From assembly GCF_964340395.1 (NCBI RefSeq), contig NC_135557.1, positions 12,968,546 through 13,032,545 on the forward strand: DNA of 64,000 nt, read 5' to 3'. The translations under genes and the position numbers were made by a program. The stretch comes from Glandiceps talaboti (taxonomy: Eukaryota > Hemichordata > Enteropneusta > Spengelidae). Shown here piece after piece: positions 45,196 to 64,000 of the stretch (position 1 is its first letter; each line of letters opens with the position of its first letter). The notes beneath the pieces are model-generated. The model saw only the letters and a list, made by a program, of their open reading frames with translations. It was not told where the DNA came from and did no database searches.

Positions 45196-47808
45196 TCATT
45201 TCTTGGCACACATTTCTCTAAGATAGCCGTGTACTTTCATGAATTGTCGGTAATCACATTCTATCGTAAAGTGTTCTCTACTGTCTCTGAATACTCGTGT
45301 CACCTTCACTTCTGCTTGTCCTGTCAAGTCTGCGATGAATTGTTCTTTGTCCGTTACTCTGCGTAGTATGTTGTCTGAGAGAACGGCTCTAATCCTACTG
45401 AAAGGCTGAAAAGACATGAATACATATCGTGAGATACAGTCAAGTCAATCCATCCATTTAAGCAACCAATCATTCATCCAGCCATCCAGCATCCAGCCAG
45501 CCATCCAGACATACATACATACATACATACATACATACATACATACATCCCATCCACACACACACATACACATACACATACACATACACAAGTTACAATG
45601 GGATATAAATACAGAGGCTATTTTGAAAAAGGGTCAGCAGCGTTTGTACTTTCTTCGGAAACTGGCATCTTTTTCAGTAGATAACACCATACTATCATTG
45701 TTTTACAAATCTTTCATTGAAAGCATACTAAGCTTTTCTGTTATCTGCTGGTTTTGTAATTTAAATTTGAAGAACAGAAATTCTCTGGAAAGAATTGTCA
45801 CCATAAGTTCAAAAATTATTGGCGTACCACAAAGAAGTCTTTTGTCATTTTACAATCAACAAATCGTGAGAAAGGCTCGTTCAATTTTAGATACAGACCA
45901 CATTTTAACACATGAATTCGATTTCCTTCCATCAGGAAGACGTCTTAGATGCCCAACTTGCAGGACAAACCGTCATAAGAACTCTTTTATTCCATCCGCT
46001 GTGCGGCTTTTAAATAAGACATTTTAGATACTCATTTTGTAGTTAGAATTGTTTTTAATGTTCTGTAACCTCTTATCGTGTGTTTTTTTCTTTGTACCAG
46101 TCTGTTGCCTCTTATTTTCCGTCTATATTTGATGTGTATATTTGATGTATGTTCTGTCCGCCAAAATGAATTGCCCATTTGGGATAAATAAAGTTATTGA
46201 ATTGAATTGAATTGAATACACACATACATACATACCTCAATTTCACTCATTTCTAAGTCTTGGTGTTGAGGGGTCTTTTCAACTTGCAGTGGGTATTTGC
46301 CTTCGAACATGTGTTGATCGTACTGTACAACATTTCGTGCCACTGAAAGAAATGTGTGGATTAAAAATAAAATCAATAGTGACCGAAAACAATCATTGGA
46401 GATCATTTTGCTACCTCCATCACGTGATCATACTATCAACAATTAGTATACTATCCTGGAGAGAAACTCAGTACATGTAGTAAGGGCGCTATCATTATTT
46501 ATAGCCTGGAGTGATCAGAGAAACCGGCGAAGAACCGTCGCAAATATTAATTTTAGTAACTCCCCTCGCCTTGCTGACACACACACTCTGTTCAGCATAA
46601 TTGATGTTGTGCCCCATCCCCTATTTGACAATATAACTGTCCACTGACTAGATGTGCACTCGCATTCATGCTATCGTCAAGAGTCAGTCTGTCTTTCCGA
46701 TTGTATGTTGGTAAATTACATAACATTATGCTAATACTTGCTTTGCAATTAATATTCAATTTTGTCAAACTTTGCTACATAACGGGCTATAAAAGTGACA
46801 TGAGTTACTTGAAGAAACAATAACACCATTGGTTTACATCTGAGAGGCAAATGGATTTTAAGTGCACAATATATAGTTTATACTAATTTCAAAGTCAGAA
46901 TTTAACTAGACATTTTCATTTGGAGAACTAAGTATATTATTCACTTAGCCTATCGAGTTTACAGTATGTCATAAAAAATAACATTTATATAAAGTATCTC
47001 TCGTGTGTTTCAGTAGTATACGGCTCTGCAGACAGACTGGTGGTTAACTTAAAATCCAATGTTTGTGTACATAGATATTTTGTATGTTTTCTACCAACCG
47101 GATTTAATGCTCTTACAGCTTTTCATTTTTTTCTGGCTACTGGCTTTTAATAAAACCATTTCTTGGAATTCAGGAATTCAGCATTGATTGCTGTGGTTAT
47201 GTTGGATGACAACATCATCGTGAATTCCAATTCTCTTGTTTAGTGCTGATAATAAATATCAATTTTAAGCAACTGTACAGAGTTTGCAGAGTGCGCGGGA
47301 GGGGGGTACTTATTTTCATTATATTGTTCATAATTTTTATATGACTCCCACCCCCCATTTATGGGGAAATGTTCGAGTGACCCCAACCTAGATGTCCCAG
47401 ACACCCCCACTGTAAAATAATGAAGGCTGCCAACATGTCATTCCAGTGCCAAATATAGAGCATGTGGTGCCTGATAATCACTACTTTTTGTACATAGTAA
47501 ACATTTTGGATATGTATGATTGGTGTGGGTGTGACAGGGGTAAACGGTCAGCGTTGTAAACTAGACCAGCGAAAGCAAATTAAAGCAACACCATCACATC
47601 GAAATAAATACTCACCTTCTTCCTGTTCAAATTTCACAAGGGCCATGTCCGTTCTACCTTCATATGGGAACATTACATCGGTGACTTCGCCACCACTGTT
47701 TCGTTTTCTTTGAAAGTGCGCAGTTAGTTTGTCTTTTTGAAGCTCGGCGTTCTTACACGGTGGAATATCCTTGACCACAACAGAGCAGTGATCAGACATC
47801 TCTGCCAT
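45196..47808 (-). CDS. Small RRM/NID-like protein related to the N-terminal region of PARP9/14-DTX3L-type proteins, 169 aa
   Basis: Minus-strand exons 47808-47616, 46342-46236 and 45405-45196 join with matching phases (1, 0) to 169 codons plus stop. The start ATG at 47808 opens MAEMSDHCSVVVKDIPPC. Residues about 9-80 follow an RRM-like beta-alpha-beta pattern: VVVKDIPP, a helix LQKDKLTAHFQRKRNSGG, DVMFPYEGRTDMALVKFE, then VARNVV and LQVEK. RNSGGEVTDV is characteristic of the RRM/NID repeats in PARP10/14, DTX3L, NMI and IFI35-like proteins. A second half (IRAVLSDNI, FIADLTGQAEVKVTR, YRQFMKVHGYL) may be another such module. There is no catalytic domain. It is divergently oriented to the PARP exons 0.8 kb away. 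It could be a genuine small adaptor or a truncated member. Confidence 0.7.
45518..45588. repeat. (ATAC)n and (ACAC)n microsatellite
   Basis: Tetranucleotide run in the intron between exons 2 and 3 of the RRM/NID-like gene, abutting the LINE 3' fragment. Confidence 0.85.
45590..46215 (+). mobile_element. LINE 3' fragment (CR1/L2-like) with (TTGAA)n tail
   Basis: An open frame to 46027 reads KKGQQRLYFLRKLASFSVD, ILSLFYKSFIESILSFSVIC, IIGVPQRSLLSFYNQQIVRK, and FLPSGRRLRCPTCRTNR. This is the typical C-terminus of fish and invertebrate CR1/L2-group reverse-transcriptase ORFs. A 3' UTR follows, with GCCCATTTGGGATAAATAAAG and a tail of ATTGA/ATTGAATTGA units at 46191-46216. It is inserted antisense in an intron of the RRM/NID gene. 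The frame is open across its 145 codons, so the insertion is fairly recent. Confidence 0.88.
46480..47515. other. Intronic DNA, nothing recognised
   Basis: First intron of the RRM/NID-like gene. It contains a G-rich stretch near 47298 and C-rich stretches near 47350 and 47405. Confidence 0.5.
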
Positions 47809-48603
47809 TACTTTGGATATCTAAAATGTTAACATATTAACAAAGATAATACAATGACGTCATATTTTCTAACCTAGCTTGCACAACTGCACATGATATT
47901 TCTTTTTGGAGTTTTCTCCAGTCCATTCTGTCCACTGCAAATTGTATAGTAGCAAATATATTATTCGCCTGCGCTGTACATACATTTAATTTGCTATAGA
48001 CAGTATCACTACACCGTAGAGCCTATGCTAAGGCCACACGTCTTATCATGTACATCACGAGCACAAATAAATGGAAACATAGTCTCTGGTGCCCAGCTAG
48101 CGCCATAGGACGCCATATCGATATCCCTAAGAAATGTTGTAATATGCCACAGAGGTATGGTGCATACAATTAGCGTTTCGAATACATTTGAACTTGGCTA
48201 GGTTTGATTACGTTTTTATAGATATATAACAACGGTTACTTTGAGAAAAGCTCTATACTTACCAATGGTAAAAATACAGTAGTTCTGCTTACTGGCGGTA
48301 ACAGCTCATTTGCATACAGTTGGGTCGTTACTCATTAGCTATGTCGACTGATAATGTCTTATAATAGGCCTGATATCATGATAAAACGACATAAACTGAA
48401 TGCGTTCTTGACTTTCCGAAAAAATGGTATTTTGAATAGTTGGGTCATGACTCTAGTGCTTATTGACATGGAAAATACTTCAGCTATGAGGTGGTCGCTT
48501 TCTTTTTATTCGATGCATTGATATTAGTGTAGTGCTAACGAATGGCCATCCTTGATAGGCTGTTATTGTGTACTTATCAGAACAGCAATACTTAACCCAA
48601 TAG
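47809..48603. promoter_or_regulatory. Putative shared divergent promoter interval
   Basis: About 0.8 kb separates the start codon of the RRM/NID-like gene (minus) from the first visible PARP exon (plus). No exon was found inside. I cannot point to a specific TATA box, CpG island or interferon-type element, so the regulatory role is inferred only from the head-to-head layout. Confidence 0.3.
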
Positions 48604-49314
48604 TACAAATGCCATTGCTACCCCTCAACATATGTATGGTGTACATGATATGTTATATGTCCTCAAACGCCACATTGGAACCAGTGAAAATACTTGTCGA
48701 TATATCAATTCGGATGGATTCAATGGGAGTTATTCTGGCAAGAATGGTTAGAATTTTAAACTATTAATTCTTTTTATTATAATGTGCTCCGTTTTGTATG
48801 TGATATATTTCTCCTTTAGTACTTAGTTGTTGTTTGGTCACTCTATTGCGTCAGTTACTTTGATTAGATTCTGTACACAATTTGTAACAAAGCAGAGTTC
48901 ACTGATTGTACAACTACGCAATTGATTTTATAAACAGTGGAAGATATACTCTTTTTTTTCCACAAATGTCCACTTTTCATAATGATGTGATTCATAATAT
49001 TATTCTTATTTTCGTTTGTAGCAACGTTTTATGGCCGTGGCACATACTTCGCTTTGCAATCCCATTACTCAGCATCCAAAACCTACTCACCTCCAGATGT
49101 TAACGGTTATAAGTACATCTACCAATGCAAAGTTCTTACTGGAGAATTCGCGCAGGGAAAGCCAGATATGATTGTACCGCCACCTAAGGATCAAAACAGC
49201 CCGACAGTGTGCTACGACAGTGTCGTTGACAACGTTCAAAATCCTAGCATATTCGTAGTATTTAAAGATGCTGTAGCATACCCAGAATACCTGATTAAGT
49301 TCAAATATCTGTAA
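48604..49314 (+). CDS. PARP14-like ADP-ribosyltransferase catalytic domain, last two exons
   Basis: Exons 48604-48746 and 49022-49314 join in phase 1. The product contains IGTSENTCRYINSDGFNGSY, SGKNATFYGRGTYFA, GEFAQGKPDMIVPPP, YDSVVDNVQNPSIFVVF and ends YPEYLIKFKYL-stop, the order of a PARP10-15 catalytic domain. In this fold the NAD-binding triad is H-Y-E in polymerases. Here the third position (NPSIFV) is Ile, which points to mono-ADP-ribosylation. The first triad motif reads H-I-G-T rather than H-G-T, and the donor at 48747 is GTTAGA, so this exon may be decayed or misread. About 60-80 residues of the domain N-terminus were not found upstream. AATAAA lies at 49373. It is either a 5'-incomplete gene or a truncated copy. 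Confidence 0.7.
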
Positions 49315-49383
49315 TTCATAAATCGTCATGTTACGTGAAATGATCGGATCTTTCAGTAACCGTCATTCCATTGAATAAATAAA

Positions 49384-49545
49384 TGATATATATATATATA
49401 TATATATATATAACTCGGTGAGTATCAATCTGCTAAGACAGTGCTCTATACCGCAGTGGCAGAGCGTAATAGTTAGATATATATATATATATATATCCTA
49501 CCCACTCCTTTAAATCCACGGGGGGGGGGGGGGGGGGGGGGGCAA
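49384..49545. repeat. (TA)n tracts and poly-G run
   Basis: TA repeats at 49387-49411 and 49475-49496, then a G run of about 23 at 49520-49542. Confidence 0.9.
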
Positions 49546-49559
49546 TTCTGCGAATATGC

Positions 49560-50570
49560 AGCGAGCCTGAATGGCGTGATGAAAGATTGACAAGTGTGAG
49601 GCTAAAAACGAAACTATTCAATCAACAGATCGCCCGTGCATCCTTTCAACCCCGCTCAGCTTTGCAACAATATCAACCAAAAACATCAACTGCTCGTATC
49701 CCTGGGTTACTACTTATGATTCCCGTCAGGAACGTTAGTGCAGAAAATCAACTTCTTCTCAACATTTTCATCAAGAATGAGAAAAGCCACGCCACAACTA
49801 CCTATCATCGCATACGGTAAACCAGCCACAATAGGTGCAATTTTAGATCAGAGCCAAATCCGACCACACACCACGTTGCAAAACTTGTAAAACTGCAAGA
49901 TGGAATTGTTGCTCTATTTTACAACATACCCGAAGAATTCAAAGACACAGCCACGGTAAAACATTTATCATCAAATATGACGTGAACAGCAAATCCAGTT
50001 ATGTAATTTACGCCCTCACCTGCAGGACATGCAGAATACTGTATATCGGGAAAAATACACAACCATTCCACAAACGCCTTAATGATCATCGTTCCAATAT
50101 CAGGACAAAACAACAGAAAGGTCTCCATATGTAGTACCACATTTCAGGACACCGGGACATTCTCTACAAGACAACGCTCTACGTGTATTAGCATTTAGTC
50201 GGATCAGTAGATGTTTGCACTCACGGCATAATGCGTTAATTTGGGCAAATAGTGAGTTTGTTCTAGCAAGCTACTAATTAATGAAAAGCTGATAACTTCA
50301 GATAAGACATTGATATCAGGTAGGAAATAGAAATAAACAGTATTAGGAAACAGTATTTAAAAGTTTATTTGAAATATACAGAAAATAATATTAGAAATCT
50401 GGAAAATCGCGAGTACAAAATTGATCATTGGTCCTTTACCCTGTGCTCTTACAGCTACAATGATTATGCCTCACACGACGTTTTGATACGGATATTACTA
50501 AACAATTAGAAAGTCTATGGATTAATAGAGCTGGAACCCTACATCCCCACGGACTTAATGACCATGAATC
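49560..50570 (+). mobile_element. Penelope-like element relic, C-terminal region with GIY-YIG domain
   Basis: In several frames the plus strand encodes LPIIAYGKPATIGAIL, then a Cys motif RCKTCKTARWN (near 49880). Next come a GIY-YIG-type endonuclease core, SSYVIYALTCRTCRILYIGK, and FHKRLNDHRSNIRTKQQ (about 49995-50115), and last LWINRAGTLHPHGLND (about 50517-50565). This order (linker, CxxC finger, GIY-YIG, C-terminal WI..L.TL.P.GLN) is diagnostic of Penelope-like retroelements. Stops and frameshifts interrupt it and the reverse-transcriptase part is missing upstream, so it is a 5'-truncated fossil. Confidence 0.85.
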
Positions 50571-50695
50571 ATCTGGCATACACAATTGACCATCTTCTTC
50601 ATTAACCAATTTATTCTACATTTCCCTTTGATCACATGGCTGTATTTTCCTTTTGTTCGGACATGCCTTGTTCATTTGCTAGTAATCGTGTCTTT

Positions 50696-50793
50696 GTCAT
50701 ATATATATATATATATACACACACCTTATCAAACAATATACACAGGAGCCGTTACACAGTGTTTCACGCTGTTGCGATATAATCATATATAAT

Positions 50794-50876
<83 letters not shown>
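50696..50876. repeat. (TA)n microsatellites
   Basis: A short run at 50699-50716 and a long run at 50800-50876. Confidence 0.95.
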
Positions 50877-50879
<3 letters not shown>

Positions 50880-51039
50880 ATATTAGCCTACAACATATTT
50901 TGACGGCAAATGAAAGAAGCGGAAATAACTTAGCAAGCAACGTAGCATTATCCACATACTGAAACACAGTACAGCAACCAGTGTCGACGAAATGCATCTG
51001 GAATGATTTTGGGAAATGAGTTAGATATTTTGACATGCA

Positions 51040-52382
51040 TATTATTGTACACCCCGGACAGTATTAAATCACCTGTAGGTAAACATATGTGACAACATTG
51101 TAGCTGTACAGTATAATGAATCCAATCAAATTGATCTTTGGGTCGACACCCTAAAATCACCCCCACCCCCTCCCCCACGCACGAGATCTATTGACCCTGA
51201 ATACACGTGTACAATGTCTAATTACTTGCATTTTCTTTGAATATATTGCTGGTTGTTTGATTGCAAATTGAATGCTCCAGCCAGCTAGAGTAGTTTTTAA
51301 AGTGAATGCTCGCCTTCAACTCATGAACAGAGAAATGGAAGATTTTTTATGTATCTCGACAGATTACATGTATATAAATTTGCCAGTATATTGTAGTGCG
51401 AAGTTAAGTATAGCAGAAACAGTTTTGTCGCTCATTATCTATTCTGAAGATATTGACTACGTAAGCAAACTGTACTAGTAAGCCACAGATAGTAAATTAA
51501 TTGCCTCAACGTATATGGTATTGGAGGTATAATTCCGTAACACAGTCTTTATTTGCATTAATTCTGAAAATATTGAGTTTGTATGACTTGAGATTCTCCT
51601 TAAATAGATAAAATTGCAGGAACGATCGAAGATTTTTATTAAATCATTTCAGTATCATTAAAATAGATAACATATATTCTATATTTTCACCATTTCAATT
51701 AAATTTGAAAGTACACAGACATTAGCTGTCCTAGAAACAGGAAGAAAACTGAAATCAATAATTTAAATATGTTATTCTTCAAAAGAACAAATTTCATGGT
51801 ACTGAGGGCATGTACACTAAGGATACGTCTCGGTATCATATTTAATATCCCACCCCTTCACAGCGTGAAGTGTGACGTCGTATCTACAGACCGGAGTGTA
51901 TTCACATACCTTAGAAACACCGTTAAATAAGCCAGTACAAAGGGTACAGCACAGCGACATACAAAGCGAGTGAGTTAATATGTATATTGCATTATTGTGC
52001 GTATAAATAGATACTAAACATAAATGGAAACCAAACAATTCAAACAGACACCGCCGAACCTTTTCTCAAATGTAATTATCTCAAGACACGTGTCTTCAGT
52101 TCAAGACTTGTAAGATTGTAAAATCTAATCGGTGGATAAGATGACAAAGGATTTGCCTAGTCACTGCACAAATGAGAAGTGATTACTTCTTAGATGACAC
52201 TTTCTGAATAAATGACTCTTGATATACCGTTCTCACTTCATCTAACACTGTTGTGTATGTGGGGTTGTCAAGTATACACCAGTAATGATTGGCTACAAAA
52301 TAATGACGTCATTCTGATAGTTGAGTTTAATCTACATTGTAACAATACTACGGTAGACTGGTTATTTACGTCTGATTCCACC
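51040..52382. other. Intergenic DNA upstream of the receptor gene
   Basis: Small ORFs at 51272-51478 (+) and 51817-52038 (-) have no recognisable domain. The segment before 52383 presumably includes the promoter and 5' UTR of the GABA-B-like gene, but no core element stands out. Confidence 0.4.
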
Positions 52383-61798
<9,416 letters not shown>

Positions 61799-61799
61799 G

Positions 61800-63299
61800 T
61801 AAGTATTTTATGGATAGTTAATTGTAAGCTCGGCGCATACGCTCGATTCCTGTCGACATTGTTATCAACATTGTTGTCAAGAAAAGTCGGTCTTGTGCGG
61901 CGGATGCTTGGATGACAAAGTAATACAAATATTGTTGGCAAAAATTAATGTTGACGACAAACGTCGGCCGTGTAGACCAGGTCTAAAACAAGCTTTAGCT
62001 GGTAAAATATTGTCCCCTCTTTAATCTATCCATACTGTGATTTTTTTTTCAATTCTTTGTATTTCATCCTAAAAGTGGTGAAACGCAATAAAACATAATT
62101 AAAAGTGTGTAGATATAGCTACTGCTATCAGCATAGTGTAAGCAAATGATAATGAGATTAAAAGGGTGGCCTTTTGATATCAGTGACGCCACGTACCCTA
62201 CCGTGGCTGTATAAACTTTATTTGCTCATTTATATCAAGATGTTGCAACACTCATTTAAGTTTGTGTCTGTAGTTTGACTATAATCTGACTTCCATAGTA
62301 TTATTTTTTTGTTAAAGCCTTATACACATTTCAAAGAAAAATCTGCGACAGCAGAATATTGTATTCTAATTATATGCAAAGCTTCACAGGAAGCAAATCA
62401 ACATGCTAATCGCAAACACAGTCATACACTGAATAGTCAAAGAGAAAATGACTTTCCTTAACTGTGTACCAAAACTAATTTAAAATATTGTTATCAACAA
62501 ATCAACATAGGCACAATTCGCCAAATAAATAGCAGAACAGAATTAACCCTGGTGATACCAATTAAACTTATTCTTTACTGTATTATTATAAATTGTAGAT
62601 ATTGCATTCTTAATACTTAATAATTACCTGCAAATGAAAAGAAGAAGAAATCATAACACTGGCAATTTGTGACTTTCAATATAATTGGGGAAATACCTGA
62701 CGTCACAATCTCTGGTGTACATATTACTATCGGGGGATTTTGTTCATTAGTAAGGTAACATTTCAACGTGATTTCTGAAATGATAAAATTAGTCGTGCAA
62801 GTACAGTCTGCAAATAACCACAGACGTCTATTATATCAAAATATAAAGCGGATGCCCTATATTAGAGATCTACAACTTTGCATGTGACATTCAAAATTTC
62901 AGTTCACATGTATAAACGATCCATTCCATTTGAGAATGGGGACTGCAATTTCTATCCTAAGCTGTCCGTTCATGCACACAAAAATCGTCTTATCTGGCGA
63001 ACAAATAAGTCTAATGTTTCTATTATAAAAATCACACACTTGTCTATTGTTGGTGGAAATGAGTTCTCCGTGTTGACACCCCAAGGAATATATGTATAAG
63101 GAATCTATTTCCACAACTGTTTGGATTTTTTTTAATTATCAACGCTTTTACCTCGTGTGTTGCAGGTACAGTATTTCAATTAACCTACATTACACCTATA
63201 AAGAATTAGATTTCATTTTAAAGTAGTGTATTTGAATCTACAGTCGTACCCATAGTTACACGTATGATATTTGTATTACTTCTGATATACTGCAATGGT
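61800..63299. other. Right-hand intronic DNA, next receptor exon not found
   Basis: No continuation of the flytrap domain was found after the donor at 61799. The ORF at 62878-63099 is not supported. Confidence 0.45.
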
Positions 63300-63690
63300 T
63301 GACATTACGTCACTATAAGGGGCGAGATCAATAGTTCAACGTGGAATAAAAAACTAACGTCTTATACTTAGGCCTCAGACCAAACTCCCCACCTCCCTAC
63401 ACTCCCCACCCCTTCTAACTAAATTAGCCAAACTTCAAAATTGTTTCAGAGAGCAAATATGTGTAGTATACGTAGTATGTAGTGTATGGAACATAAAAAA
63501 GCCAGTATGTAGTGAGGAATAAAATAGCTCTTTTATTGACACTTCAGTGTATCACATTTACTATGGTGAATACTCTCAATTGTATGACATTTTGTACAAA
63601 TATTTGTATTTCAGATTCCAATTAAGAGTAAAGACAATTGTAGGATGAAATCTAAAATGGCTTGCCAGCACCCCCCCCCCCCACACACAC
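63300..63690 (+). repeat. Copy of the 400-bp MITE-like family, one end recognised
   Basis: GGGCGAGATCAATAGTTCAA at the left matches the 56.3-kb element. CCAGTATGTAGTGAGGAATA and TCTTTTATTGACACTTC inside match the 53.7-kb copy. It ends near a C run at 63670. Confidence 0.6.
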
Positions 63691-64000
63691 TGAGAAAAAT
63701 GATTTAGTTGTTTATCATATATTGAACTATGTGATATTTCCACCAACCAATGATAAATGTAATATGCCGAAGCTAATATACAATTTCAGAAAGACATTTG
63801 ACTTGGGGGATTGACTACTTCAATTGTATATGACGAGTTCTTAACATATCACATATGTGTGTTGAAGATGAAATAGTAAATTTGTTATTCCAGTATTGCG
63901 AATCAGCTCAAAGTGTAAGCCGCCGCATTCTAAACATACATATCGAATGTATGTCATATATCTGACAAATCGAGCTCTCGGTTTAATATATATTTACAAA

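Overview
This window is eukaryotic nuclear DNA: genes are split into short exons with GT..AG introns, intergenic space is AT-rich, and microsatellites, minisatellites, foldback elements and retrotransposon relics are dense. The gene families present (a polycystin/REJ-type receptor, a GABA-B-like receptor, a PARP14-like ADP-ribosyltransferase, 2A-bearing repeat ORFs) together with L2/CR1-like LINEs and a Penelope-like element suggest a marine invertebrate, perhaps a non-vertebrate deuterostome such as a hemichordate or amphioxus. The species cannot be fixed from the sequence alone.

Layout. 0.7-7.1 kb (+): the 3' part of a polycystin-1/REJ-like gene. Nine exons join in frame and end inside a GPS motif. 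7.1-8.1 kb: foldback elements and (TA)n. 8.4-14.6 kb: a large 27-bp satellite array. 14.6-21.2 kb: mostly featureless AT-rich DNA with a small tandem repeat, an (AACC)-rich tract and a tRNA-like remnant. 21.2-23.1 kb: a terminal-inverted-repeat element carrying a broken SAP-like ORF and two nested palindromic MITEs with 9-bp target-site duplications. 23.1-28.4 kb: microsatellites and a 0.43-kb inverted repeat. 28.7-39.6 kb (-): a five-exon gene for an unrecognised membrane protein, whose introns hold a tRNA-derived SINE, an L1/Tx1-like LINE relic and a CA-containing dispersed repeat. 40.8-44.3 kb: repeat-derived ORFs, one with a 2A motif and the other a 360-codon ORF resembling a transposon-borne cysteine-protease domain.

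45.2-49.3 kb: a head-to-head pair. On the minus strand is a 169-aa RRM/NID-like protein (three exons). On the plus strand are the last exons of a PARP14-like catalytic domain. An L2-like LINE 3' end lies next to them. 49.5-50.6 kb: a Penelope-like element relic with a GIY-YIG domain. 52.4-61.8 kb and beyond the right edge (+): the 5' part of a GABA-B-receptor-like gene (signal peptide plus Venus-flytrap domain). Its introns contain a 287-bp (GA)n tract, a 400-bp MITE, LINE fragments and a 100-bp hairpin.

The genes do not form an operon or shared pathway. The only functionally suggestive pairing is RRM/NID protein plus PARP, which recalls the vertebrate DTX3L/PARP9 divergent pair. All gene models were built by eye from reading frame, splice sites and intron-phase agreement, without homology searches.
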